Source: Woeseiaceae bacterium (lineage in GTDB: Bacteria > Pseudomonadota > Gammaproteobacteria > Steroidobacterales > Woeseiaceae). Taken from it: DNA of 64,000 nt. Positions 46,382 to 54,364 of the stretch are shown here, in pieces. Within the stretch, counting starts at the first letter, position 1, and each line of letters begins with the position of its first letter. The stretch is taken from positions 124,001 through 188,000 of the forward strand of contig JAJFKP010000010.1 of the NCBI GenBank assembly GCA_021773135.1, written 5' to 3'. The notes beneath the pieces are model-generated. The model saw nothing but the letters and a program-made list of their open reading frames with translations, had not been told where the DNA came from and did not search any database. The translations under genes and the position numbers were made by a program.

Positions 46382-48061
46382 TTAGTTGCGTTCGTAAACC
46401 ACGGTTCCACCAACGATTGTCCGGAGAATTTGAGTGTCGCGAATGGCCTCTGGAGGGACCGCAGTCAGGTCCCTGTCCAGCAACACGAAGTCGGCCAGCA
46501 TGCCGGGTTTCAACGTGCCTTTTATGTCTTCCTCGAACGAGGCATAGGCTGCAACGGTAGTGTATGCATGCAACGCCTGCTCTACGGTCACTTTCTGCTC
46601 CGCGACCCAGCCGTCGGGGTTGGCGTCATCGAGAGTTCGCCGGGTTACCGCCGCGTATATGCCATCGATTGGCGTTGCCGGTGCAACGGACCAGTCGCTG
46701 CCAAACGCAACGCGCGCACCGGCGTCGATCAGGGAGCGAAATGCGTACGTTGTTCTTGCGCGCTCGGCGCCGATGACCTTTTCCGCCCAGCGACCATCGT
46801 CAATCGCGTGATAGGGCTGCATGCTCGCGACCACTTCCTGAATGGCAAATCGCTCGATGTCCTCGGGGGCAATATGCTGTGCGTGCTCCATCCTGAAGCG
46901 CCGATCGCGTTCGCCATTGGATTCGACAACGTCAAGATAGATATCCAGCAGGTCCCGGATCGCGCTGTCGCCGATCGCGTGGACCATGACCTGTAACCCC
47001 GCTGCGTCTGCGCCTGTTATCCATTCACGCAGGTCGTCGAGTTTGTTGATCAGGAATCCCTTGTCGCCAGGTGCGTCGGTAAACGGCTCAAGCATGGCGG
47101 CCGTATGTGACCCGAGTGAGCCGTCCATGAATCCCTTCAGCCCGCCAATTCGCAGCCACTCATCGCCTTTACCCCGACCGTCGATTTCATCGCGCAGACG
47201 CTCCCAGTCGCGCAGCGGTACGACCGAAAAAATGCGCGTAATCAGCGCGCCGGAATCGTGCCCGCGTCGATAAGTGGCAAGACTTTCCCAGCCCGCCATG
47301 TCGTGCACGGAGGTGACACCATTGCCAGCCACGTGCTGCATGGCGGCAGCGGCCTCGCGATCGAGTTGCGCCGCGACGGCTTCGGGAATGGCCGTTTCGA
47401 CCGGCATCATCGCGTTGTCTTTGAGGATGCCCGTGGGTCGACCATCCGCATAGCGGACAATCGTGCCGCCGTCGATATCCGGCGAATCGGCATCGATCCC
47501 GGCCAGCTCCAGCGCCAGTGAATTCGCCAGGGCCATGTGGCCATCGAGCCGGTAGACCCAGACAGGATTGTCCGGTGTGAGTGCATCGATCCAGTCACGT
47601 CGCGGCAATTCTCCGCCCCACATTTCATGGTCCCAGTCTCCGTGTCTTATCCATTCGCCCGGCTCGATTGATTTGGCAAATGCACCAATACGGGCCGCGA
47701 ACTCCTCGGGTGTGGCCGCGTCGCGCAGCTGCACAGATGCCAGGCCCGCACCGCTGGAAATGAAGTGCACATGGGAATCGATAAAGCCGGGCACCAGCAT
47801 GCTGCCCGCCACGGAAATCACCTCCGTGTCGCTACCCGTGACCGTGTCAACGTCAGCATTCGTGCCCACGACTATGATTTGATCGCCGCGACTTGCAACC
47901 GCTTCGGCCCAGGGTTGCTCCGAGTTACCCGTCCATACGCGCGCATTTTTTATGACCAGCGATGCGTTGCCTGGCGCCTCGGTTTGGGAGCAGGCGGTCA
48001 TGCTGCAGGCAGCAATCATGGCGACGAAACGGCTGGTTGTGCTTCTATTTAAAGAGGTCAT
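46382..48061 (-). CDS. Exported amidohydrolase family lipoprotein (YtcJ-like)
   Basis: About 559 residues from ATG 48061. The signal ends in a lipobox (SMTACSQTEA). The amidohydrolase_3 domain includes the metal-binding FIDSHVHF, VHAIGDSAIRDLLD, MEHAQHI and AFGSDWSV motifs, with a composite beta-sandwich at both ends (SLVIKNARVWTGN ... DFVLLDRDLTAVPP). YtcJ-like enzymes deacylate or hydrolyse N-substituted amides; the substrate is unknown. Only 18 bases separate it from the divergent GTPase gene. The TolC gene follows on the same strand about 100 bases on. Confidence 0.9.
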   Translation of the reverse strand: MTSLNRSTTSRFVAMIAACSMTACSQTEAPGNASLVIKNARVWTGNSEQPWAEAVASRGDQIIVVGTNADVDTVTGSDTEVISVAGSMLVPGFIDSHVHFISSGAGLASVQLRDAATPEEFAARIGAFAKSIEPGEWIRHGDWDHEMWGGELPRRDWIDALTPDNPVWVYRLDGHMALANSLALELAGIDADSPDIDGGTIVRYADGRPTGILKDNAMMPVETAIPEAVAAQLDREAAAAMQHVAGNGVTSVHDMAGWESLATYRRGHDSGALITRIFSVVPLRDWERLRDEIDGRGKGDEWLRIGGLKGFMDGSLGSHTAAMLEPFTDAPGDKGFLINKLDDLREWITGADAAGLQVMVHAIGDSAIRDLLDIYLDVVESNGERDRRFRMEHAQHIAPEDIERFAIQEVVASMQPYHAIDDGRWAEKVIGAERARTTYAFRSLIDAGARVAFGSDWSVAPATPIDGIYAAVTRRTLDDANPDGWVAEQKVTVEQALHAYTTVAAYASFEEDIKGTLKPGMLADFVLLDRDLTAVPPEAIRDTQILRTIVGGTVVYERN

Positions 48062-48063
48062 AC

Positions 48064-48076
48064 ACGTAGTATACGT
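48064..48076. promoter_or_regulatory. Palindrome in an 18-bp divergent gap
   Basis: ACGTA-GTA-TACGT forms a 13-bp interrupted palindrome filling most of the gap between the divergent starts at 48061 and 48080. Promoters for both genes must lie inside each other's coding sequence, so a shared regulator site here would affect both. It is too short to be sure. Confidence 0.3.
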
Positions 48077-48079
48077 AAC

Positions 48080-49573
48080 ATGAAACTGGATAAAGTCCTG
48101 CGACTCGTGATCGGCCTCCTGGTTCTGCTCGTGTTTATTATCGCGATCGCCGCAATGTTGTTCGTCACGGAATCCGCACTGAACGTTTGGGATCGGCTGC
48201 TCGACGGTCCCCGCGTGATCCTTTGGGGGTATGTAACGATTATGAGCGGGCTCGTAATCGCAGCAATCTGGCTGGTCATGCGGCTGGTTGTGAAAAGGAA
48301 AATAAAAACCAGCAGCAAGCGCGATCGGCCCCTCGACAAACAGGACATAGAATCGCGCCTGCGCGATGCAGAGAATTCGGGCGTCAAAGTCGTTGCTGCT
48401 CAGGCGGAGCTTAAGGAACTCGCAGAGCGGCAGCAAAGCGGTTCCATTCACCTTTGTTTCTTTGGCGAGATAAGCACCGGCAAGAGCTCGCTGATTAAAG
48501 CGCTTATTCCTGATGCCGACGTTGCCATCAATCCTGTAGGGGGCTCGACCATCGACATTCGTCACTATCGCTGGCGTTTTGACAGTGGAACGGAGATTCT
48601 GCTGACCGACGTTCCGGGTACCGGAGGTCTGGAAGGAGAGCTTGATGAGATTGCCGTTGACGAGGCACGACGCGCTCAGCTGGTACTGTTTGTCTGTGAC
48701 GGCGACCTGACGAGAAACGAGAGCCGCGCGGTCAGGTGGTTGCTCGCGCTGGAAAAGCCGCTCATTCTCGTCATGAACAAATCGGATCGCTATAACGCGT
48801 CCGAGCAGGCAGTGCTCATGGCACGCCTGCTGGACCGTATCGAGGACCTGGGCGGCGAATTCGCGCGTGATCAGGTGGTGGCTGTAAGCGCGGGCGGCGA
48901 GACAGAGGTCATTGAACGGCGCGCCGATGGTGCCGAAACAACCGTTCGACGCCAGCGACCGGCGGACATCGGCGTGCTGGTCGTTGCAATCAATCGTCTG
49001 CTGGAAGGCGGTTCGGTTAACCTGGACTTAAAGCGTGATCGCGCGGTGTTTCGACTGGCCGCTGAGAAGCTTGCGGAAGCGGAAGGTGAGTATCGGACCG
49101 TCCGCGCCGAGCAGATCATTCGCAGTGCGACGCGTCGTGCTGTTGTCGGCGCGCTCGCGGCAGTTAGCCCGGGAACAGACGTCATAATCCAGGGCTATAT
49201 TGGCACGCTAATGACGCGCGAGCTTTGCACCCTTTTCGGTGCGGCACCCCGTGATCTCGATATTGAAGAGTTTCTTAACCTGAGCCAGAGCAGGGTGGGT
49301 AAGGCATTGCCGCTCAGTCTTGCCGTTGCCGGCAACGCGCTTAAAGCATTTCCCGGCGTTGGTACAGTCGCCGGTGGCGTCGTGCATGCGGTAGCCTACG
49401 GACTTATATTTGATGCGCTCGGTCGAAGCCTGTTGTTGACCTTGCGCGAGCATGGCGAGCTCAATCCGGCAACTGCCGCGCAGGCTTTCGAGGAAGGAAT
49501 CAGTGAGCATATTGAAGCGGGTGTTCGACAGGTTGCCAGGATGGCCGTGGACCCCGAAAAAGAGTCAGACTGA
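48080..49573 (+). CDS. Membrane-anchored GTPase (Era/dynamin-like, DUF697 type)
   Basis: 497 residues. Two transmembrane helices (about 8-30 and 48-70), a short basic segment, then a G domain: P-loop GEISTGKSS (129-137), G3 DVPGTGG near 176 and G4 MNKSD near 232. The C-terminal half is amphipathic helical with glycine-rich hydrophobic stretches (AVSPGTDVIIQGYIGTLM, VGTVAGGVVHAVAYGLIF) like DUF697. Likely a membrane-shaping or stress GTPase; role unknown. A second, similar GTPase gene overlaps its 3' end by 71 bases. Confidence 0.85.
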   Translation: MKLDKVLRLVIGLLVLLVFIIAIAAMLFVTESALNVWDRLLDGPRVILWGYVTIMSGLVIAAIWLVMRLVVKRKIKTSSKRDRPLDKQDIESRLRDAENSGVKVVAAQAELKELAERQQSGSIHLCFFGEISTGKSSLIKALIPDADVAINPVGGSTIDIRHYRWRFDSGTEILLTDVPGTGGLEGELDEIAVDEARRAQLVLFVCDGDLTRNESRAVRWLLALEKPLILVMNKSDRYNASEQAVLMARLLDRIEDLGGEFARDQVVAVSAGGETEVIERRADGAETTVRRQRPADIGVLVVAINRLLEGGSVNLDLKRDRAVFRLAAEKLAEAEGEYRTVRAEQIIRSATRRAVVGALAAVSPGTDVIIQGYIGTLMTRELCTLFGAAPRDLDIEEFLNLSQSRVGKALPLSLAVAGNALKAFPGVGTVAGGVVHAVAYGLIFDALGRSLLLTLREHGELNPATAAQAFEEGISEHIEAGVRQVARMAVDPEKESD

Positions 49574-50864
49574 CCCAATCCCCGACGGCGGATCCTCTCA
49601 TCTTGACCTTGCCCGCGAAAGCCTGCGCGAACTAATCGAGGATTCCCGACTTCCGGAGGGCGTGCGCGAGTCACTCGCGCATGACTATGACGCTGTACAG
49701 GTGATGCTGGATAAGTTGCAGCATGGCCACCTGCACATTGCGGTTTTCGGCCGCGTCAGTACCGGCAAGTCATCGCTACTCAATGCATTGATAGGGGAGC
49801 AGCGCTTCGCAGTCAGTCCTCTGCATGGTGAAACCAAAAGATCATCAGTCGAAGCCTGGTCCGAAGTGGAGGCTGCCGGTGTTTTCCTGATCGATACACC
49901 AGGTCTTGATGAGGCCGGCGGTGAGGCGCGCGAAGAAATGGCAATAGAGGTCGCGCATCGTTCCGATCTTGTGATTTTCGTGGTCGATGGCGACATCACT
50001 GACACGGAACTGGGCGCACTGCGCACGTTGCTGCAGCAGGGCCGCCCTGTTGTCGTCGCACTGAACAAATCCGATTTATACACAGAGACCGAGCTCGCCG
50101 CCTTGCTGGAAACGGTGCGCCTCAAAACAGATGGCCTGGTTCAGGAAAACGATGTGCTGGCTGTCGCTGCGCAGCCACGTGCGCAACAGATCATTGAAGT
50201 CGACGAAAATGGCAATGAATCATCATCGGCGCGAGAACGAGAACCCAACATAGAGGCTCTGCGTGAGCGACTCTGGGAAATATTTGAAAACGAGGGCAAG
50301 ACCCTGGCCGCGCTGAATGCGAGCCTGTTCGCGGCGGACTTAAGTGACCGGGTTGGGCAACGCATTCTGCACGCGCGCAGGGAGATCGGTGACAAACTGG
50401 TGCGCACCTACTGTGTTGGCAAGGGCATCGCCGTGGCGTTCAATCCCGTCCCGGTGGCAGATTTGTTTGCGGCGGCATTCATCGACGTCGGCATGGTGGT
50501 GCATCTGTCAAAGGTCTACGACCTGCCGATCAGTCGGCGGGAAGCCGGTTCACTGGTAAGCGTAATTGCCGCCGAGTCCGCGGCGTTGATGGGCACCGTC
50601 TGGGCGCTGCATTTCGTGTCGAGCGCACTGAAAGTCGGCACCGCCGGTCTGTCGACGATCGTGACGGCCGGCGCACAGGGAGCGATTGCCTATTACAGCA
50701 CCTACGTCGTCGGCCAGATCGCGGCGGAGTACCTGTCGAAAGGCAAGTCCTGGGGCGAGGGCGGTCCAAAGCAGGTCGTCAATGAAATACTCGACAGTCT
50801 CGATCGGGATACCGTGCTGCGTGAGGCGAGAAAGGAGATCCAGGCTCGCCTGGGAACCGGCTGA
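49503..50864 (+). CDS. Second GTPase of a tandem pair (DUF697-like)
   Basis: About 453 residues. P-loop GRVSTGKSS near 83-91, G3 DTPGLDEAGG, and G4 LNKSDLY. The C-terminal half has hydrophobic glycine/alanine helices (ADLFAAAFIDVGMVVHLSKVY, VGTAGLSTIVTAGAQGAIAYY) that would dip into the membrane; unlike its neighbour it has no N-terminal helices. The GTG at 49503 follows AGGAAGGA by four bases and overlaps the upstream gene by 71 bases; ATG/alternative starts further up are possible. The pair is probably a hetero-oligomer, as with other tandem bacterial dynamin-like proteins. Confidence 0.85.
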   Translation: MSILKRVFDRLPGWPWTPKKSQTDPIPDGGSSHLDLARESLRELIEDSRLPEGVRESLAHDYDAVQVMLDKLQHGHLHIAVFGRVSTGKSSLLNALIGEQRFAVSPLHGETKRSSVEAWSEVEAAGVFLIDTPGLDEAGGEAREEMAIEVAHRSDLVIFVVDGDITDTELGALRTLLQQGRPVVVALNKSDLYTETELAALLETVRLKTDGLVQENDVLAVAAQPRAQQIIEVDENGNESSSAREREPNIEALRERLWEIFENEGKTLAALNASLFAADLSDRVGQRILHARREIGDKLVRTYCVGKGIAVAFNPVPVADLFAAAFIDVGMVVHLSKVYDLPISRREAGSLVSVIAAESAALMGTVWALHFVSSALKVGTAGLSTIVTAGAQGAIAYYSTYVVGQIAAEYLSKGKSWGEGGPKQVVNEILDSLDRDTVLREARKEIQARLGTG

Positions 50865-50994
50865 GGCCCGGCCGCTACCGGCATGGATCGCGGCGCCTGC
50901 TTGCACCCCATTGTCAAACCAGATCAAATCGTGAGCCAACTGCGCTAAAATAAATCGCTCTATTTATCGCAACCGTTTTTTTAGGAAAGCTGCT

Positions 50995-51636
50995 ATGCGC
51001 CGGATTATTCGTGAATTCACAATTATTACAGCGCTGTTGTTAGGCATCGGCCCTGCATTCGGCGCAGATTCAGCAAAAGTATTCATGTATGTGACCGAGG
51101 GCTCTCGCGATCTGGAGTTGATGCTGACGGAAGAGGTTGGCGTGATGCAGCAAATGCTCGAGGCGGCGGGCTATTCTGTCGATATTGCCACGCGTGATAA
51201 CCAGACCATGACCGCGGCGACGACCACCCTGACGCCGACAATCAACCTGGCCGACGTCGATATCGACAATTACGCTGGCGTCATTCTTCCCTGTATGGCC
51301 CCGGCGGCAGAAACAGAGCCTCCTCCGCAAAAGCTCGCGGAAATTCTGGAAGTCGCAATCGCCCAGCAAAAACCAATCGCCGCTTCCCGGGCAGCGGTTG
51401 TGCCGCTCGCGCAGGCCGGCGGTGTGGCAGGCAGGCAATACACGTTTGCCAGCCCCGTGGATATTTCAAAGCGACCCGAGTTTGCCGGAGGGACATTTCG
51501 CGGCATTGGTGTGATACGTGATGGCAACGTCTCAACCGCAGGTATTTGTCCGCTATCAGCTAGATCGTTGGGTGAGGAGGACGGTACCGTCGAACTCACA
51601 CGAAACTTTATCGATAGCCTGGCCGACTCAGGCTAG
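50995..51636 (+). CDS. Exported DJ-1/PfpI-like protein lacking the elbow cysteine
   Basis: 213 residues. A signal peptide (IITALLLGIGPAFGAD) precedes a DJ-1/PfpI-type flavodoxin-like fold: VFMYVTEGSRDLELMLTEEV, a GVILPCMAP strand, then KPIAASRAAVVPLAQAG where the family has 'A-x-C-H/E-G'. The expected nucleophile cysteine is absent (R132 in my alignment). The C-terminal strand RDGNVSTAGICPLS is like the family's 'D-G-N-L-I-T'. Periplasmic location and the missing cysteine suggest a binding or structural role rather than protease/deglycase activity. Confidence 0.7.
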   Translation: MRRIIREFTIITALLLGIGPAFGADSAKVFMYVTEGSRDLELMLTEEVGVMQQMLEAAGYSVDIATRDNQTMTAATTTLTPTINLADVDIDNYAGVILPCMAPAAETEPPPQKLAEILEVAIAQQKPIAASRAAVVPLAQAGGVAGRQYTFASPVDISKRPEFAGGTFRGIGVIRDGNVSTAGICPLSARSLGEEDGTVELTRNFIDSLADSG

Positions 51637-51644
51637 AAAACCAG

Positions 51645-51666
51645 GCTGACTTTGCAGAAAGTCAGC
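51645..51666. other. Perfect 9-bp stem-loop after the DJ-1-like gene
   Basis: GCTGACTTT and AAAGTCAGC pair around a GCAG loop, starting 9 bases after the stop codon. There is no following T-tract, so it may be a 3' stabilising or rho-dependent end structure rather than a full intrinsic terminator. Confidence 0.4.
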
Positions 51667-51848
51667 TACGCCCTTTCGATCACGTCGCCACGACAACGCC
51701 TCGCGGGAGGATGTTCGACGCCAGTACCGCCGGAAAACCGGATATTGTTCTTTGCTTCACTTCACGACAGATCGCTGCGGCGACGCCAGATTATGTGAAT
51801 ATCCGATAATTGCTGAGCTGCTACAATAAAAACAAAAGAGCATAAAAA

Positions 51849-52550
51849 ATGCCATGCAGTCCTTCGGTCACAACTAAAATTTTACCGCTGCTTTTTGTGA
51901 TGGCAGCGCAGCAGGCGATGTCTGGGGAAACCGGCGATTCGACCATCCCGGTAACCGGCGGAGATGCCAGCTATTCCGCCACTGCCGCAATTTTGACGTC
52001 GTCAGATCCAGTCGTTGAAAACGAGATATACCGGCTTCTCGAGCTGTATGAAGATGCGCGAACGGCCGGCATGCTCGACGAAGCGGACATGCTGGCCAAA
52101 CAGGTCGTCGAGCTTTCCATAAAGTCATACGGACGTGACAGCCGGGGTACCGCAAGAGCGCTCACGAATCTCGCGACCCTGCAGTCCGAAAACGCAGAGT
52201 ATATTGCCGCCATACAAAACCTGTCTGCGGCGATCGACATCGTGGAAAGAGTGGAAAACGGCTTGAGCATGAGCTTGCTTTATCCGCTGAACGAGATGGG
52301 ACGATTGCAGTTGCAGGCCGGGCAGACTGACCTCGCCCAAAAAACCTGGACGCGGGCGATACATATAAGCCATGTCAATCTTGGCCCGCATAATTTCGAG
52401 CAGGTAGAAACATTACAGGCAATAGAAGGGCTGCTGGTCGCCAATGGGAAAAACAGGAAAGCGAGAAAGCTGCGCCGGCGAATCAGCGAATTACTGTCCC
52501 GCGAACCTGTACCGATCAAAGAATATGCCTTGCAGGCCGGTTACGAGTAG
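51849..52550 (+). CDS. Exported tetratricopeptide-repeat protein
   Basis: 233 residues with a weak N-terminal signal (ILPLLFVMAAQQAMSGE). The middle (about 60-215) contains TPR-like helix pairs of the Kinesin-light-chain type: ARTAGMLDEADMLAKQVVELSIKSYG, RALTNLATLQSENAEYIAAIQNLSAAI, PLNEMGRLQLQAGQTDLAQKTW. Probably a protein-protein interaction module in the periplasm; partner unknown. It overlaps the HNH gene tail to tail by 10 bases. ATG 51849 is preceded by a purine-rich AAAAGAG. Confidence 0.75.
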   Translation: MPCSPSVTTKILPLLFVMAAQQAMSGETGDSTIPVTGGDASYSATAAILTSSDPVVENEIYRLLELYEDARTAGMLDEADMLAKQVVELSIKSYGRDSRGTARALTNLATLQSENAEYIAAIQNLSAAIDIVERVENGLSMSLLYPLNEMGRLQLQAGQTDLAQKTWTRAIHISHVNLGPHNFEQVETLQAIEGLLVANGKNRKARKLRRRISELLSREPVPIKEYALQAGYE

Positions 52551-53908
52551 GACCCACTTTGCATTGATATTTTGCCCCCACGGTCTTCCTGCCAAAGCAA
52601 TTCAACGGCCAGGATTCTATCCATCTTCTCACCCTGCCATTTCGTCACGCACGTGTGCGCGTGAATGTGGCGATCTTCGAGCATTTTGCCGAATTGATGC
52701 ACAGGGTTTGCGAAATTTTTCTGTGGCTCATGTGCTGCATCGCCAAGCTGCTTGCCCAGTGGGTTCCTGAAAACGACTTCGCCAGCTGATTCTCGCGCGC
52801 AACCGAAACCGCCTTCGTGAACCAGCCGATGATGGCGTCGGCACAACAACACCAGGTTTTCCATACTGGTTTCTCCACCCTCAGCCCAATGCCTGATGTG
52901 GTGTCCGTCAATAAAACTGGTGTGTGTACAGCCCGGAAATCGGCATCCGTTGTCTCTTGCCCGCAAGGCACGCCGCATTGGCGGAGGAATGACCCTCGAT
53001 TTGCGTCCAATTGCCAGTGGCGCGCCGTGCGCGTCTTCGACGAGCCGAATTACGGATGTATCGCAGCACAGCCGCCGCGCTGTTTCCGCGGAAACGTGCG
53101 GACCCTCGTCGATGTGGCAGGTTTCGTTCTGCGGAGTTTCCGCGGAAACGTCCGGGGCCAGTGTTTCCGCGGAAACGTGCACCATGACCTGGTAACGATC
53201 AGCGGATGAAGAGGGCCGGTCGCCGCTCTCCAGATAACTTGCAGAGATCCTTGCCAGCGCATCCGCCCGACGAGTCGCGAAGGTCGGACGTGATTCGACA
53301 GGCGTTTCCGCGGAAATGCTTTGCTCGTCGTCTGCCAGAGCGACGGCTTTGTCCAGTGCTTTGATCAACATCGCTCCCACCTCCGCAGGCAGGCGCCCGT
53401 TGAATTTAAGGGAACCATCATCGTCATAGTGATAATCGAATGATCGGGAGCGGAACTGCCGGTTTGCACTCTCGACATCATTCAATTGTTTCGCGCGTCG
53501 ATAGCCGCGCACCACAGTTTCGACATGGTATGCCGTGCCATGCCGGGCAATATGCATAAGAAAATCTTCGTTTTCGGGCGTAGCCACACGGGTCATCGCA
53601 CGGGCCTTCGAATAGCTGATTGCGCCATTCGAAAACGCGTCGCTGATCTTTGGCAGTGCGGCGAGCGCGTTCGCGACGCGAACTTTCTCTCCTGCTGCAT
53701 TCATGCCGATGCCACATTTCCAATTGAGCCAATGCGCGCAGGAGCAGGCGCCGTCAAGTTCCCACAGCTTCTGCTGATCAAATTCGCGAATCAGGACCAG
53801 CAGTTCACAGGTCGCTGCCGTGATAAAGCCGAACAGCTCCGTAATCTGATTACCCAGCGCTGCGGAACGTCGATAGGAGGCATGCAGGCGAGGTGCATTT
53901 CCAGTCAT
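52541..53908 (-). CDS. DUF222 protein with C-terminal HNH endonuclease domain
   Basis: 455 residues. The N-terminal DUF222 (13E12-repeat) domain spans about 15-330; the HNH motif is CRFPGCTHTSFIDGHHIRHWAEGG...LCRRHHRLVHEGG (about 335-385), with the zinc cysteines and catalytic histidines intact. Such proteins are common in some Gammaproteobacteria and Actinobacteria, often in multiple copies, and are suspected mobile or homing-type nucleases. The gene contains four copies of one 14-bp palindrome encoding VSAET. The last ~65 residues look unlike the family and may be read-through of a shifted end. Confidence 0.88.
   Translation of the reverse strand: MTGNAPRLHASYRRSAALGNQITELFGFITAATCELLVLIREFDQQKLWELDGACSCAHWLNWKCGIGMNAAGEKVRVANALAALPKISDAFSNGAISYSKARAMTRVATPENEDFLMHIARHGTAYHVETVVRGYRRAKQLNDVESANRQFRSRSFDYHYDDDGSLKFNGRLPAEVGAMLIKALDKAVALADDEQSISAETPVESRPTFATRRADALARISASYLESGDRPSSSADRYQVMVHVSAETLAPDVSAETPQNETCHIDEGPHVSAETARRLCCDTSVIRLVEDAHGAPLAIGRKSRVIPPPMRRALRARDNGCRFPGCTHTSFIDGHHIRHWAEGGETSMENLVLLCRRHHRLVHEGGFGCARESAGEVVFRNPLGKQLGDAAHEPQKNFANPVHQFGKMLEDRHIHAHTCVTKWQGEKMDRILAVELLWQEDRGGKISMQSGSYS
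53082..53317. repeat. Four copies of a 14-bp palindrome inside the HNH gene
   Basis: GTTTCCGCGGAAAC occurs at 53082-53095, 53136-53149 and 53163-53176, and with one mismatch at 53304-53317. All four are in the same reading frame, coding V/I-SAET with the same codons. It is a perfect DNA palindrome, so it reads the same on both strands. Confidence 0.9.
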
Positions 53909-53998
53909 GATGTGAATCTCAATTAGCTGTTGTTATATACAGTACTATATTCTTATCTATATGATTAATAAAGTTAATTTCTGTATGATTCCGTGCAA

Positions 53999-54364
53999 AT
54001 GAAAGCGTCCACCGAGAATCGAAATGAGCGAATATGGGCGACCATTCGCGACATTCCAGAAGGCTTTGTGGCGAGTTACGGACAGATTGCGGAAATTGCC
54101 GGCATTCCGCGCGGTGCGCGCCAGGTCGGGTATGCCTTAAGGCACCTGCCGCAGGGGAGTAAAGTACCCTGGTATCGGGTTATCCAGGCGTCGGGCAACA
54201 TCGCGTTTGCGCCAGGCAGCGATGCATTCAAAGAACAGAGCAAACGACTGAAGAGAGAAGGTGTGGCTATTCGGAGTGGGCGCATAGACATGAAAAAGTA
54301 CCGCTGGCAGCCGGACCTCGACGAGCTGCTATGGAAGCCAACTGCCGCGTGGGATGATGAATAA
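53999..54364 (+). CDS. Alkyltransferase-like protein (ATL)
   Basis: 121 residues, the size of the DNA-binding domain of O6-alkylguanine transferases. The helix-turn-helix with the arginine finger (GARQVGYALRHLP) is present, but the active-site PCHR is PWYR (57-60), so it cannot accept alkyl groups. ATL proteins bind O6-alkylguanine, flip the base and hand the lesion to nucleotide excision repair. Most ATLs have PWHR; tyrosine is a variant. The next gene starts on the base after its stop. Confidence 0.92.
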   Translation: MKASTENRNERIWATIRDIPEGFVASYGQIAEIAGIPRGARQVGYALRHLPQGSKVPWYRVIQASGNIAFAPGSDAFKEQSKRLKREGVAIRSGRIDMKKYRWQPDLDELLWKPTAAWDDE

